Positions 24,878 to 36,200 of a stretch of 64,000 nucleotides of DNA are shown piece by piece; positions within the stretch are counted from its first letter, which is position 1, and each line of letters starts with the position of its first letter. The stretch lies in NCBI GenBank assembly GCA_035235625.1, contig CP141141.1, positions 45,407,719 through 45,471,718 on the forward strand, given 5' to 3'. This DNA is from Saururus chinensis. Lineage: Eukaryota > Streptophyta > Magnoliopsida > Piperales > Saururaceae. Below the pieces are notes generated by a model. It saw only the letters and a program-made list of their open reading frames with translations, made no database searches and had not been told where the DNA came from. A program made the translations under genes and the position numbers.

Positions 24878-25555
24878 ATGCTGACCTGGCCAACAACCCC
24901 TCCGCCATGCCAGATTCTTAAGCCGACGCAGATGGAGGAATGTCAGTCTAAAGGGTTATGCTTCTGTTGTGATGAAAAGTTCATTCGAGGGCATCATTGT
25001 TCCGTCAAAGGCAGCCTCCTCACGGATGAGATCAACGAGGGGGATGTGGTGGACAGGGCCGACTCTTCCCACTACGACGATGTGTTGCCCGATATCTATG
25101 TCCATGCCTTCTTAGGGGCATTTACTCCATGTATGATGATGGTCCAAGGCCACCTCAAGTTGCAGCAAGTGGCCATCTTGATCGACAATGGTTCCACCCA
25201 CAACTTCATCAATGACAAGGTGGCTCAGAGACTAGGTTGCTTCGTGTCAGATTTGAAGCCCTTTGATGTTTTGATCGGTGACGGGAAGCATCTCAAGAGT
25301 TCCAGAGTTTGTGCTCAGGCCACCCTCTCCATCCAAGGCCACACCTTCATCACCAACCTCTTGCTGCCCACGAAAGGGGCAAACGTGGTGCTAGGGGTTC
25401 GGTGGCTACAGGAGTTGGGGGACATGATCTGGAACTTTAGAGATATGGTTATGGAGTTCGAGATTCAGGGACAACGGGTTTGGCTTCAAGGCTCTCAGTC
25501 GGGCACCCTTCTCTTAGCCCAATTAGCGAGTTCCCTCTTATGTTTTTCACCCTAG
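24878..25555 (+). pseudogene. Nucleocapsid knuckle and protease remnant (Reina-like element)
   Basis: A retained C-x2-C-x7-H-x-C knuckle (CFCCDEKFIRGHHC) is followed by a retropepsin segment LIDNGSTHNFIND, where the usual catalytic D-S/T-G is D-N-G. This is the longest open stretch of the element (225 codons), ended by a stop before the reverse transcriptase. Confidence 0.75.
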
Positions 25556-25789
25556 GGGTTCATCCTGCAGTAGTGGGTAGCGGTTGAGGTGGATCAAGAT
25601 GAGTTGCCCCCAGATCTTCTTGCTTTATTGGCGGAACATAGGGATGTGTTTGCTGAGCCGAAGGGTCTCACAGTGCAGCCTCATGACCACCATATCCCTA
25701 TTATTCCCAGGGCATCTCCGGCTAATGTTTGTCTCCACCGCTATCCTCACATCTAGAAGCCGGAGATAGAGCGCCTCGCCACCGATATG

Positions 25790-26330
25790 CTTACGTCCAG
25801 TATCATCTGCCCTAGCACAAGCTCCTTCTCTCCTATGTTATGGTTTGTAAGAAGGATGAAACTTGGCGATTTTATGTCGACTATCGGGCCTTGAATGCTA
25901 TCACTGTCAAGGATAAGTACCCCATTCTCGTGATTGAAGAGCTTTTGGATGAGCTGGCTGGTGCGACATTCTTCAATAAACTTGATCTTCAATTGGGTTA
26001 TCATCAAATTCGGGTGCAGCCCACCGATGTGCACAAGACCACCTTCTGAACTCATGATGGCCATTTTGAGTTCCTTGTCTTGTCGTTTAGGCTGACCAAC
26101 GTCCACTCCACCTTCTAGAGCCTCATGAATGATCTTTTCATGCCCTTCCTCCGTTGCTTCCTCTTGGTCTTCTTTGATGATATCCTCGTCTACAACAAGC
26201 CATGAGTAGACTACTTGGAACATCTCAAGTCTGTCTTCTCTATTCTGAGAGATAACTCCTTATTTCTTAAATGTTCGAAGTGTTCTTTTGGTAGCCTACA
26301 TTTTGATTATTTAGAATACATCATCTCCTG
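25790..26330 (+). pseudogene. Reverse transcriptase remnant (Reina-like element)
   Basis: Conserved blocks [31 protein letters not shown] and the polymerase FFDDIL box are present but interrupted by stops at about 26047, 26116 and 26203. Confidence 0.75.
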
Positions 26331-26379
26331 AAACAGAGTCACCACAGACCTGTCAAAGGTGGCCTCGATGCTCTCTTGA

Positions 26380-26930
26380 CCGCCGCCCACCTGTGTCCAT
26401 GCCTTAGGAGGTTTTTTGGACTTCATTGGCTACTATTGGAGGTTCATCAGCCGATATGGAGAGATTGCTCAGCCCTTACAGAGCTTCTAAAGATGGGGGC
26501 ATTCAGTTGAATTGGGGCAACCCAAGCAGCCTTTGACGAGCTGAAGCAGTCTATGGCATCGGGCCCTATTCTTATTCTCCCATATTTCAGCTTCCCTTTC
26601 GTGGTGGAAACAGATGCTTCTGCTCCTTGTCCATGTTCGTTTATGAGAAATAGATGCTAGCTATTGTTCTTGTCATCGACAAATGACGCCCTTACTTGCT
26701 TGGCCACTGGTTTCTGATCCACAATGACAACCAGCCCTTGAAGTATTTCCTTGAGCAATGTATGTCCACTCTAGCACAACAGCGGTGAATCAGTAAGTTG
26801 CTTGGATATGATTATGAGGTTGTTTAAAAGAAAGAGTCTGACAACACTATGGCTGACGCTCTTTCTTGTAGGACTACTACCAGTTTGTGCCTGGCTCTTT
26901 CTACTCCATCTTATCCCTTCATTGCTGAGT
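26380..26930 (+). pseudogene. RNase H region remnant (Reina-like element)
   Basis: The FxGxxxYYRRFI-like connection segment (about 26410-26460) and the first RNase H aspartate motif (ETDAS, about 26606) can be recognised across frameshifts. No continuous frame remains. Confidence 0.55.
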
Positions 26931-27039
26931 TGCGGTAGGCATATATTGAGAATCCTCTGACACAGACCATGATTGTAGCTCTCCAGGCCGACCCAGTGGC
27001 TCGTCCCTTCTTTTTGTGGCGGGATAATCTTCTCTTTTA

Positions 27040-27640
27040 GAATGACCACCTTTGGGTGCTTGATTTTGATGATCTTCGCTGGTGCATTCTTTCCCACTTC
27101 CATGAAACTCCAGTGGCTAGTCATGAAGGCTTATTTTGCACCTATAAGTGGGTCAACCAAAGCTTTATATCGCAGGGATTTCGACTGGTGGTCCTGGAGT
27201 ATGTTGCCACTTGTGACTTATGTCAAAGGGCTAAGCTGCCATGATGTCCCCTGCCGGCTTGCTTCAACCATTACCCAAAACTGACAAGGTTTGGGAGGAT
27301 GTTTCGATAGACTTCATGGAGGCCTTGCTCATGGTGCAAGGCAAGTTGGTGATTCTAGTGGTGGTGGATTGCTTGTCTAAGTATGCTCACTTTTGTGCTT
27401 TGGGACACCCATTCACTGCCAAGACAGTGGCAAAGCTCTATGTAAGGGAGGTGATTAAACTCTGCGGCATGCCTCACACTATTGTATCTAACCATGATAG
27501 GATCTTCATCTCTCAGTTTTGGCGGGAGTTCTTCACTTCACAGGGCACCTCTCTCCACTTGAGCACCGCTTATCACCCATAGATAGATGGCCAGACGAAT
27601 GTGGTGAACCGTTGTTTGGAGCAATATCTCCGTTGTTTCA
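27040..27640 (+). pseudogene. Integrase remnant (Reina-like element)
   Basis: An HHCC-like N-terminal zinc region (H-F-H-E-T-P ... C-D-L-C-Q-R-A, about 27095-27235) is followed by a core with the first aspartate (SIDFMEAL). The second catalytic position reads IVSNHDRI where SDRD is usual, and the third reads GQTNVVNR where GQTEVVNR is usual, with a stop at 27581. Catalytically dead as read. Confidence 0.7.
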
Positions 27641-27872
27641 CTGTCTCAGCCCCGCCGGTGGCTTCAGCTTCTTCGTGGAGTGGTCATACAACACCACCTT
27701 TCACACTCGCACAGGGCTTACTCATTTTGAGGTGCTGTATGGCCTCCCACCTTCAACAGTGTTATCTTATGTTCCTCACCGCTCCTTTGTGGCCGAGGTG
27801 GATTATATGTTACAGATACGGGACGAGGTTCTTCGCCAACTTGAGGGGAACTTAGCCTCTGCTAAGAACTGA

Positions 27873-28335
27873 ATGAAGCAAATTTATGATGGTCATCACA
27901 CAGATAGAGAGTTTACTGTGGGCGACTTTGTTTACGTATTTGTTCTCCCTCAAAGCCAAAAATCCTTATTTCAGCCCGAGCATTCCAATCTCGCCCCCCG
28001 TTTCTATGGTCCATTTGCAGTGGTGGAGCATATTGGCTCGGTGGCTTATCATCTTGCTCTATCGCTTGGCTCCTTAGTCCATCCCATCTTCCATGTCTCC
28101 AGACTCCGTCGATGTGTGGGGGACACTTCCCTCACCACTAATGCTCCACCACCTCCTTTGATGGGACCGACCTTGCATGCAGATCTTGTTCCATCCTCGG
28201 TGCTTGATAAGCGTCGGATCCGCCATTGTAGACGCATTATTACAGAGGTACTCATTTCTTGGCAATGTCAGCCCCTTGAGGATGCCACATGGATGTCCAG
28301 GGACAATTTCATGGCTAGTTACCAGCTTGGTCGCC
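27873..28335 (+). pseudogene. Integrase C-terminus with chromodomain-like tail (Reina-like element)
   Basis: The GPF-type module (LAPRFYGPFAVVEHIGSVAYHL, only part quoted) leads to HPIFHVSRLRR and then VLISWQCQPLEDATWMS, the family's chromodomain-like pattern in which a W-x-G-x-P core is usual. A glycine there is replaced by Cys. This places the element among chromoviruses. Confidence 0.7.
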
Positions 28336-28370
28336 TTGAAGTCAAGGTGAATGGTAGAAGTGTGGTAGAG

Positions 28371-28680
28371 TGTTGTGCACATTCACCCAAGCTCTCTATT
28401 TCTCTTTGATTGCATTACAGTAGGCTACTTTCTTTCATATTTGCTTATGTAATAGGATGGATATTTGTATTGAACCAATTAGTGGCCCATGGGATAGTCA
28501 TGCCCACTAACTGGCGCGACTCCCTAGGAGCAAGGGGCATGACTCCCTATAAGGGTCGTCCCCTCCTTGGTTATGGTTATGCAATTGAAACTACTCTAAT
28601 TTCCTTCCCTTTCTTCTTCCTTTCTCCCCTTTCCTATGTGAGAGTTCGAGGTACCATTTGTGACTACACTAGGCACAACA
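28371..28680 (+). repeat. 3' LTR of the Reina-like element
   Basis: Uninterrupted 310-bp copy, TGTTGTGCAC...AGGCACAACA. A weakly purine-rich tract (GGTAGAAGTGTGGTAGAG) precedes it at the polypurine-tract position. Confidence 0.85.
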
Positions 28681-29311
28681 ACAGATGAGTAAATAAAACC
28701 CAAAGAGGCCCAGGCGTGGCCGCGAAAGGCAGATCTAGATGGATGAGAGGCCCGGGCACAACGGTGAAAAACATATCTTGATGAACCAGACACGGATCCA
28801 GACACAACTTGAGTAAGAGAAGTACCTTTAACTTCATATCACAGAAGAGAGAGGAGGATTAAAGCGGATTCAGTGCAGAAAACTTGCTTCCAGCGTCAAC
28901 AAAAGCCGTAAGGAGCCTGCAATCACAGTGAGCTGCCGGTGAGATGGAGAGGAGTGGTCTTGATTGGAGTCTGGAGTCGGCAAGGAGGCGCCAATGAGAC
29001 AGAGAGGAGGCACTCGCAAGATGGAGAAGAGGCTCCGGCGAAATAGAGAGGATGCACAGGCAAGATGGAAAGGACCAATCGATGAGCTCTGGAGGCAGGG
29101 TGGCGGACTAGTTGACTGTGAAATTGAAATTGGATCTAGGAGAGAATTCAAGGTATGGATAGTATATACCAGGTCAGGTCAGGTCAGGGAAAACCAGAAT
29201 CCGACCCTACCCAAATGGTTCAGGTCAATTTAAACCCAAACCCGATCCTTTTTAGCATTTAGCATATCCAAACCTGACCCATTACGGTACCCGACCCGAG
29301 TGGCATCCCTA

Positions 29312-29319
29312 TCATTTAC
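29312..29319. repeat. 8-bp target-site duplication (right) of hAT element
   Basis: TCATTTAC, identical to 19667-19674, directly after the hAT terminus GGCATCCCTA. Confidence 0.85.
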
Positions 29320-29900
29320 CATGAAGATGCTCTTCTTTGCCTTAGTAAGAACAGGAAGAGACAAAAGAGGAAGAAATGCTCTCATTTGCCCCCAATAGAA
29401 GAAGAAGAAATGTGTTTTAGAAGTGAAGAGACACAATAATTGAAGATGTACCAAACGTGTTTTAAAAGTGAAAAGGCACCATAGTCTTAACCCATTTCAG
29501 TCTTTTTGCACTCTCCTTCAACAATCAACAGTTGAAGACAGTTTCATTCCAAGCAGAGAAAAGGAAAACTTGTTCTTCTATAATCTCTTTGTAATCAAGT
29601 AGTTGCCTTAAAGATACAATTTCATTTCTCTCCTTCAATCTATCCATAAGCAAGCAGAGAAAAGGATGGCCAACCTCTTGGTGATTCTAGCCAGACTTTA
29701 AGTAGCCCTTTGTGATTCTACATAGTTATGTGAAAACAAAAGGGGAGACGCATTCAACATAAGAGACCTCACCTTGCATCAGAAAAATGTCAAGAGTTAG
29801 TAAAATAAGGCCACTAAACCTTTTCAATTATTTTTATGATTTTGTATGTCATCGTTTTTTAGTATGCAATGTATTTTCAGTTATGTATGTTGAAAATATA
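29320..29900. other. Intergenic region, no gene seen
   Basis: Mixed sequence with a locally repeated AAGTGAAGAGACAC/AAGTGAAAAGGCAC phrase and repeated CAAGCAGAGAAAAGGA. No recognisable coding or RNA gene. Confidence 0.4.
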
Positions 29901-29909
29901 ATGTACGAA

Positions 29910-30130
29910 GTGTTTGCGATGATGGGTATGTACTTGTGATGGGTTGCGATGGGCTTGCAACAATGGGTATATGTTGGCATTGAAATAGGCATCACAATTA
30001 ATTACATGGGTTATCTCAATTGTGATGGCTAGCAACAATTATATTGCATTAATTGTAGTTTGATGTGCATTGCAATGGCCTCGCAATGTGCATTACATCC
30101 ATGGAAGGGGCATCGCAATGTTCAGGGGTG
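29910..30130. repeat. GCGATGG / GCAATG-rich repeat block A
   Basis: Many variants of TGCGATGG, TTGCAATG and CATCGCAATG occur within 220 bases, spaced irregularly. A similar block lies at 31590-31770. Such motif-dense blocks resemble subterminal repeats of large DNA transposons. Confidence 0.5.
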
Positions 30131-30839
30131 GTACGCCCCCACATGAATTGGCGATACATATTGGTCTTATCGACAATATCATATCGATACTATCAAAATG
30201 TATCGATACTCAATTTATTTATTTATTTATTATTTCAAAAAAAATATAAAAATATTTTTTCTGAAAAGCAAAAAAACAATTCAAACCCAAACTCTTCAAA
30301 GGTTTAAAGATGACATTATTTTTGTTATATTAAAAATAATTTTTAAAATTTTATATAAGATCCATATGAGTGGATTCATACAATTTGCATAATTATTTTT
30401 AAAATATAATGCTCCATAATTATGCATTTACTTAAATATCTAACTTAGGGATTTCTCCATAATATTCTTGTAACTCATATTAAGCATCTTATATGGTTCC
30501 AAACTAAACTAATTTCATAGAACTTAGTATGGGATGAAGGGAGTAATACTTTGTATAGGAAAGAGGGAGTAATAGTGTATAGTTCCAAAATGAACTAATT
30601 TTAGAGCACGTGTATCAGTTGATACAGCCTTCTATAGTCTTATTATGCTCTAAAAAAATTATTATAATGAGGTATTATTAGTTATAACATTTTTTATGTG
30701 TATTAAAGGGTCACGCCTATTTCAACGTACCAAGCATATCATCAGCGCATACCCACATCCATGGTCATCGATACTGTTATCCGTATCGATATGGCTTTCC
30801 ATGATTACAACTTAATCATTGCATAATAACATATGTAAT

Positions 30840-31520
30840 TATGTATTTATTAATACAATAAAATGATAAGGCTGAATTCATACTTTTTGGATATATTGAA
30901 AAGGTTGACTACAAATTCACAACATCCAAGTTGAAAGACCAATACATTCTTAACTGGGGAAGTTAAAGATATGTTTAAAATGATAATGTTTAAACACTTG
31001 ATTGATCTGCCAAAAACAATGATGTGCCACCAATTGATTGCTAGCATGTTGTCAGTCAGATAGTCTAGCCTAACATTATCTTTTGGTAGTAAGTTGGCCA
31101 CCCTCAATGGATATCATTCTCATATTGGGGTTTCCACTAGCAATTGAAGGTGGGGAGGATATACCTAAAATGGCCACAAGAAAGTTCAAGGCCAATATGT
31201 TTCCTAACAGTTAAGCCGTCCATGATGTGAAGATATGAAATGTCATGATCTTTAAGAAAACAAAGCCAGAGGATAAGGTCAGGCTCGTTGTAATGTAAGT
31301 GTTTGTTGTGTTCCTAATGCCACAACTAGGGGGAACAGTGGATAACAAGTTCTAGGTTGTGATAGATGACTAAAAATTAACAACATTCTAGAATGTACCT
31401 TGGGGCAAGTTTGTGTACACTCAACTAAGGAGCAATATGAGACATGCGGCTAACAACATTTACAAAAAGAGATTCAATATGTTTGGTTGCACGGTTATTA
31501 GTATGGGCTTAATGACTATC
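30840..31520 (+). pseudogene. Decayed DUF1985-like transposon-associated coding sequence
   Basis: Read across two frames with several stops, the sequence gives FKHLIDLPKTMMCHQLIASM near 30970-31050 and, from about 31275, LVV..VFVVFLMPQLGGTVDNKF, then VPWGKFVYTQLRSNMRHA and KKRFNMFGCT (quoted in parts). This hydrophobic pattern with a P-W-G motif is that of DUF1985, a domain found mainly in Ulp1-like genes carried by plant MULE and CACTA transposons. No intact frame; no target duplication defined. Confidence 0.5.
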
Positions 31521-31589
31521 TTGTTTATTATGTTATGGTATTTTGATGGTATATTTGTATGTTGAGGTTGATATGACAATGCATATTTA

Positions 31590-31770
31590 TAGTGATAATT
31601 GTTATTGTTAGTTGTGATGACATTAAGACGGTTTTATGCGATGGATTAGTAGAAATTGCGATGACATTGCAATGATATTACGATGGATTTGCAATGTATT
31701 TGCAATGACAATGTAGGAAATTATGCAGTTGGCATCGCAACTAACTACAAACCATCGCAATATGTCACAA
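31590..31770. repeat. GCGATGG / GCAATG-rich repeat block B
   Basis: Variants such as TGCGATGGATT, TTGCGATGACATTGCAATG and GGATTTGCAATG recur, with reverse forms CATCGCAA near the end. Related to block A at 29910-30130; the two bracket the DUF1985-like remnant. Confidence 0.5.
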
Positions 31771-31856
31771 AAATTATGTGTTGCTTATTTGACTAACCTC
31801 GAATTGTATATTTTATTTTACAGTACTAGTATTTTGGTATAGTGCCATCTATGGGA

Positions 31857-32220
31857 TGACTTGAGAGGATTTATAATAAAATACCTCAAATATGACAATG
31901 GTCGTCCATTTTGACCATTACTATGGGAGGGTGAATACCTTGTCAAGAACTAGCAAATTGAAGAGGTTGAAATAACAAATGAAGAGGCAACAACTTAAGC
32001 TATTAGGACTGACATCTCAATCTAGGAAGAGATTGAGGCAACATGTAACCTAGATGAGAAAGAGGACGATGTAGCATCGCAGTCCCCTCTTGAAGTACCA
32101 CTTGCTAAGAGGTAGTGCACAAGGAAGTTCGACAACAAGGGGGAAACCTCCCAAGCCTGCTTCCGATCTGATGAGGATAATGTTAAGAGGAGCACAGGCT
32201 AAATGAGAGCACCAGGAAAG
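31857..32220 (+). pseudogene. Acidic coding-like remnant downstream of the DUF1985-like region
   Basis: One frame reads for about 120 codons with seven stops, giving segments such as EIEATCNLDEKEDDVASQSP and PLAKR. The composition (Glu/Asp-rich then Lys/Arg-rich) looks like a decayed linker of a transposon protein rather than random AT-rich DNA. Function not recognised. Confidence 0.35.
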
Positions 32221-32299
32221 ATGAGGGAGATGAGCTCATGAAGGCAATGTATGAGAACTTGTAGCACCATGCTATGAAGTACATGATACATAGGCAAAT

Positions 32300-32960
32300 T
32301 GCATCTCTCAATCAAAGGTGCAAGGTGATTGAGAAGAGAGTTTGAATCTCAAAGTATGGTGCAACAAGCATGCTTCTACGGCCATCTCTACCTCTAGCTA
32401 TAGCTCCAACTCCTAGCCCTACCCCAAGAGAAGGAGTTGCTCTCCCCAAACCTTTCCAAGACAAGAATTAAGACAAAGGTATCCACATCAATGAGGGGAA
32501 GAAGGCTATTTGAGAGCTTAGATAAGAATGTCTCCTCTCCACATGAGCATGATGAAAAATCTCCCTTTAAGAAGCATGGCCATACATCTCCCCAATAATA
32601 TGATGTATATCAATTTGGACATAGTATAGGGGAAAGACAAGCATCATTTGAAGGAGGTACAAGTAGTGTCATGGGCTCTCTAGATTAGCTCAACATGGTA
32701 ATTGAGACCAAAATTGGGACTAAAAAAGTTGTCCCACCCAGAAGAGTATTGTCTACCACAATCTATACGATCTGATAGAGCAGGTAAAGGAGAAGAGGGA
32801 GGGCGGGAGAGGCAAGAAAGGATAAGGATTGCGGGTATGGTTGTATCATGAGGAAAATTAGAGCCTACTAATTTCATGCCCGGCTCGCTCTCTGGTCCAA
32901 AAACTAGGCCCAAGTCCCATTTTTTTCTGGTCGGGCTACATTTTGTGCAGCCCTAACAAT
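32300..32960. other. Transposon debris with a hAT-like end
   Basis: The right edge reversed reads TAGGGCTGCACAAAATGTAG with GCCCGACC, a hAT-like terminus. The left partner and a duplication were not found. No supported gene. Confidence 0.35.
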
Positions 32961-32974
32961 GACGGGTTTTATTT

Positions 32975-33255
32975 GAATGAGTTTTTCATAAATTTTTCAA
33001 TAGTGCTCAAAATGAACAAATATAAAGATTTGTAATATAGATAAAAATATAATGTGTGAGATTAGAAAAAATTCAAGAAAGTAGACTTATGGGATTTTAT
33101 TTGATTGAGCTCATTGAGAGTTTTCCAACAATACTATAAATACGCAAATTTGAGTTTGACATTGTAAGATATAACTTTACAAAATTAAAATTAACAAAAC
33201 ATAAAACTAAAGGTCATATCATGACACTCATTTAAAAGAGTCTAAATAAAGATTT
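32975..33255. repeat. Dispersed repeat family, copy 1
   Basis: Shares about 150-200 bases with 40020-40270, including GCAAATTTGAGTTT, GTAAGATATAAC/GCAAGATATAAC and a TTTGAGAGC/ATTGAGAG segment in the same order and orientation. AT-rich and non-coding. Confidence 0.6.
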
Positions 33256-33259
33256 TTTA

Positions 33260-36200
33260 CTAAAATACATTTGAACTGCATAAAAACATATAAATAAAAT
33301 AATACAAAATAATAATTAAAGATAAAAATATAAAAAAATAGGTAGAAATAAAAAAAATTATAGTCACTAATTTTTTTGTATAGTATTATAATAATTATAA
33401 AAAGACTACCTGGTAAAGAGGGAGAAAAAAATGTCCGTTATCCGTACCTATAATTTGATCTGCACGCACTTTTCTAATCTGTGCCTATAATTTGATCTAC
33501 ATGCACTTTTCTAATTATTGCTTTATAATTTTAATTAGTTTATACTCATTGTTGCTAGTAGAGGGAAGTGTTTTTCATATTTTTTTCTAACAATAACCCA
33601 ACTTAAATTACGCATAGGGCACGATTGATATTTAAGATGAATGGCAAATACACTAGTGCATGTTAGTATTAGTAATACTAACGTTAATATGTACTAATAT
33701 GTGCACTACCTATATCATGGATGAATGGCTTCCACGAGTAAGAGAGCAGAAAACACTCTATCCCCTGGTGGGGCGTCTTCACCAGCTGATTACGAATCCA
33801 TTAGGTTATAGGTACACAACCCAAGCGCAAAGGTGGAAAATAAGGCGCAAAAGGGGGAACCTAGCCCAGAAGTCAGAACAATTTGTTGGCTCATACTGTA
33901 TGCACTTTGGAGTAGTGTAAATCGATAGAATCATTCGTCTCCAGGGGCTAATTAAGATTAGTAGATTGGAAGAGTTCACTCTTTTTTTGCTAAATTAAGA
34001 GAACTCTTGCACAGTGAGATTTAACTTGTGCGAGATCAACTAGGCCCATGACCACTTGCCATTGTTCTTTAGTTAAGAGGAAGCTGGTCGCTTTCCCTCT
34101 CAAGTGGAGGGCCTTTTGCAGCTGTTACTCCTTTTTTTTGGGTCTGTTTTGACTCAGACGTTCATGAAATAGGAATCTGGGCACCGATCCCACTGAAGAG
34201 GAAAACGGGTTAAGAGAGAAGAGGAGCTTTGTAATTCGGAAATTTGATCTGGAACCTAGAAAACCGTTGCCAGTACATTCTCTTTACCACATTAAGGCAA
34301 TATGTCAATAAACAATCAGTCTCTTCCCCTCTCTGACATTTGAGTAATATACTACATTGGTTCTTGAGCATTGAAGCTCTAGTCAGAGCATACGAGTACT
34401 TACTGCTCGCTTCATAAGAGGGTTGCAATGATTATTAAAACTAAAAAGTACTTTTTCTTCTTCTTCTTTGACTCCTCAATTCCAAGGCAATGGAACCATG
34501 CTTGGTCAAACATGTTATTATCTCTCTCGGGTGGCTACTGATCAGTAGAGATGTGCAGAGAGAAATAACAAGCAAGAAAGCTTCTGTTACTAAACTTTAT
34601 TCAAAATTTAGTCGAGGAGGGCCAGAAAGGATTGCGACCATGTAATTTGCATGTGCATTTGAATCCCACTCAATCAGCATCTCAGATTTCCATGCTAAAA
34701 CATTATCGTCCGATAAAATCATGTCTTTCAACTTTAGTTCTTTATTGTTATACGAACCCTTTTTTGTTCCTATCTCTCTTTCGCTTTCCTTGTTAACCAT
34801 ATAGCCATACTATATCATAACCTCTTTGTGGAGGTCACACTTTTATGGGTTTTTACCATCTTTTCAATATATTTCCATGCACGTAACATGGTAAAAACCT
34901 GCAACATTACAGGACAGTGTGAGAGAGAAAGAGAGGGTAAATTTTTGGGGCCAACTTTTGGACCAGTATTTTTCTCTTTTGCTCTCTTTTTGTAGCTTGT
35001 GTTCTGTTCCAAGCGTGCCGTAGCTCGGGACTAAACGGTCTAATTAACGGTTTGGGGAGGGTCCCCCTCTGCCATATCTAATGCTTTGAATCTTATCAAG
35101 ACTGCGCGTGAGACAAAATTACAAAGTGGTAGCAGGAGCAGGAATATCCCCACGCCAATTCCTTGTGTTGGGAAAGTATGAGAAAGCTGATCTCTTTGTT
35201 TGAGAAAAGCTGAGACCGCATTCCCTCTGAATTGTGCACAACAATCTGCTCATCCTGGAATTGGTGGGACACACTCTACACTTCTCTGGAGCTAGCTAGC
35301 TTTCCTGTAGAATGCAGTCTCTTTGGGCCATGGAATTCTGTTTTGTTTTGGGTCTCCATCATCAGCACCAGTCGACATTGGCTCATGTTCAACTCTTTCA
35401 CTTCTGCCGTAAATTTAAAAAAAAAACAGAAGTAGTTCAACTCTTCAACTTGTCATTTTATCATCTTTGGTCTGATGTCGCTAAAACAAATGCGATTGTC
35501 GGCAATCACCGAGAACAACGACAACAACCGTGTAATAGGCATGTTTAGTGAGGAGATTGGCAATCTAATTAAGTCCTTAAAATGTGACAAAGGGCCAAAG
35601 CCAACTCCCAGAATGAGCTGTGTGATTGCTAGAGTCTAGAGACGCCCACCCACCAACACTTTTCTGTTCACCTGTCATCTGCTTTTGCCTTTTGGTCCAT
35701 GGACAGGCGGTTTGCGTTCACAATCCGGATTTGGCTGGAGGTGGGACATGCTCATGCTACTACTGCCTTCACTGGCCGGCAGTGTACCACTCGTCTTCTG
35801 ACACCTCTGATGTGTTCTGCTGTCCTCACACATTCTGGTCCACCCAACAAAGATCGATTCTCCCTCCTCTCTCTAACAATTCAAACACGCTCAACATAAA
35901 TGCATTTTAACAAGAAAAAAAAATGAAGAAACGCAGAAAAAAAATCTCATAATTACTTGATAATGGCATATAGACATTAATAATAATTATTGACAATGCT
36001 CATTTTCAGTTCTTACCACTCACTAGCGTTAACAATGACATGCTTGCTTATGCCTTTACCTGGATTAATCTTGCACAAAGTGGATAAAAACAATAGTGAA
36101 ACCCTACCGTAAAATGCAACACCCAACATGGCATGCCCATAAGATTTGGCCCATTAGGCTTTTCATATTAGCATGGACCCCATGATTTGCTTTCATTGAC

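Larger units (their letters stand above)
20105..28680 (+). mobile_element. Inactive Ty3/Gypsy chromovirus, Reina-like, nested in the hAT element
   Basis: Two LTRs of about 310-320 bp share ends TGTTGTGCAC...GGCACAACA (5' LTR 20105-23774, interrupted; 3' LTR 28371-28680). A degenerate tRNA-iMet primer-binding site follows the 5' LTR. The order gag, zinc knuckle, protease, reverse transcriptase, RNase H, integrase and a chromodomain-like C-terminus is readable but crossed by many stops and frame changes. Without the nested 3.35 kb it is about 5.2 kb; small LTRs plus a C-terminal chromodomain fit the Reina clade. Flanking 5-mers (ATGGA and ACAGA) match at only 3 of 5 positions. No intact gene remains. 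Confidence 0.85.
19675..29311. mobile_element. Non-autonomous hAT transposon, split by a nested retrotransposon
   Basis: The left end TAGTGTTGTCACTTGGTCGGGT (first 20 bases compared) and the reversed right end TAGGGATGCCACTCGGGTCG are clear imperfect inverted repeats, followed by GGTCAGGTTT on both sides. Perfect 8-bp duplications TCATTTAC flank it, the size expected of hAT. Removing the Reina-like element (20105-28680) leaves about 1.06 kb with no transposase. The right half (28681-29311) is more GC-rich and holds only short unsupported reading frames. Confidence 0.82.

Noticed and set aside
28964-29233. Plus-strand frame of 89 codons rich in Arg and Gly
   Set aside because: It runs into the hAT subterminal repeat and has no relatives I recognise; a by-product of purine-rich DNA.
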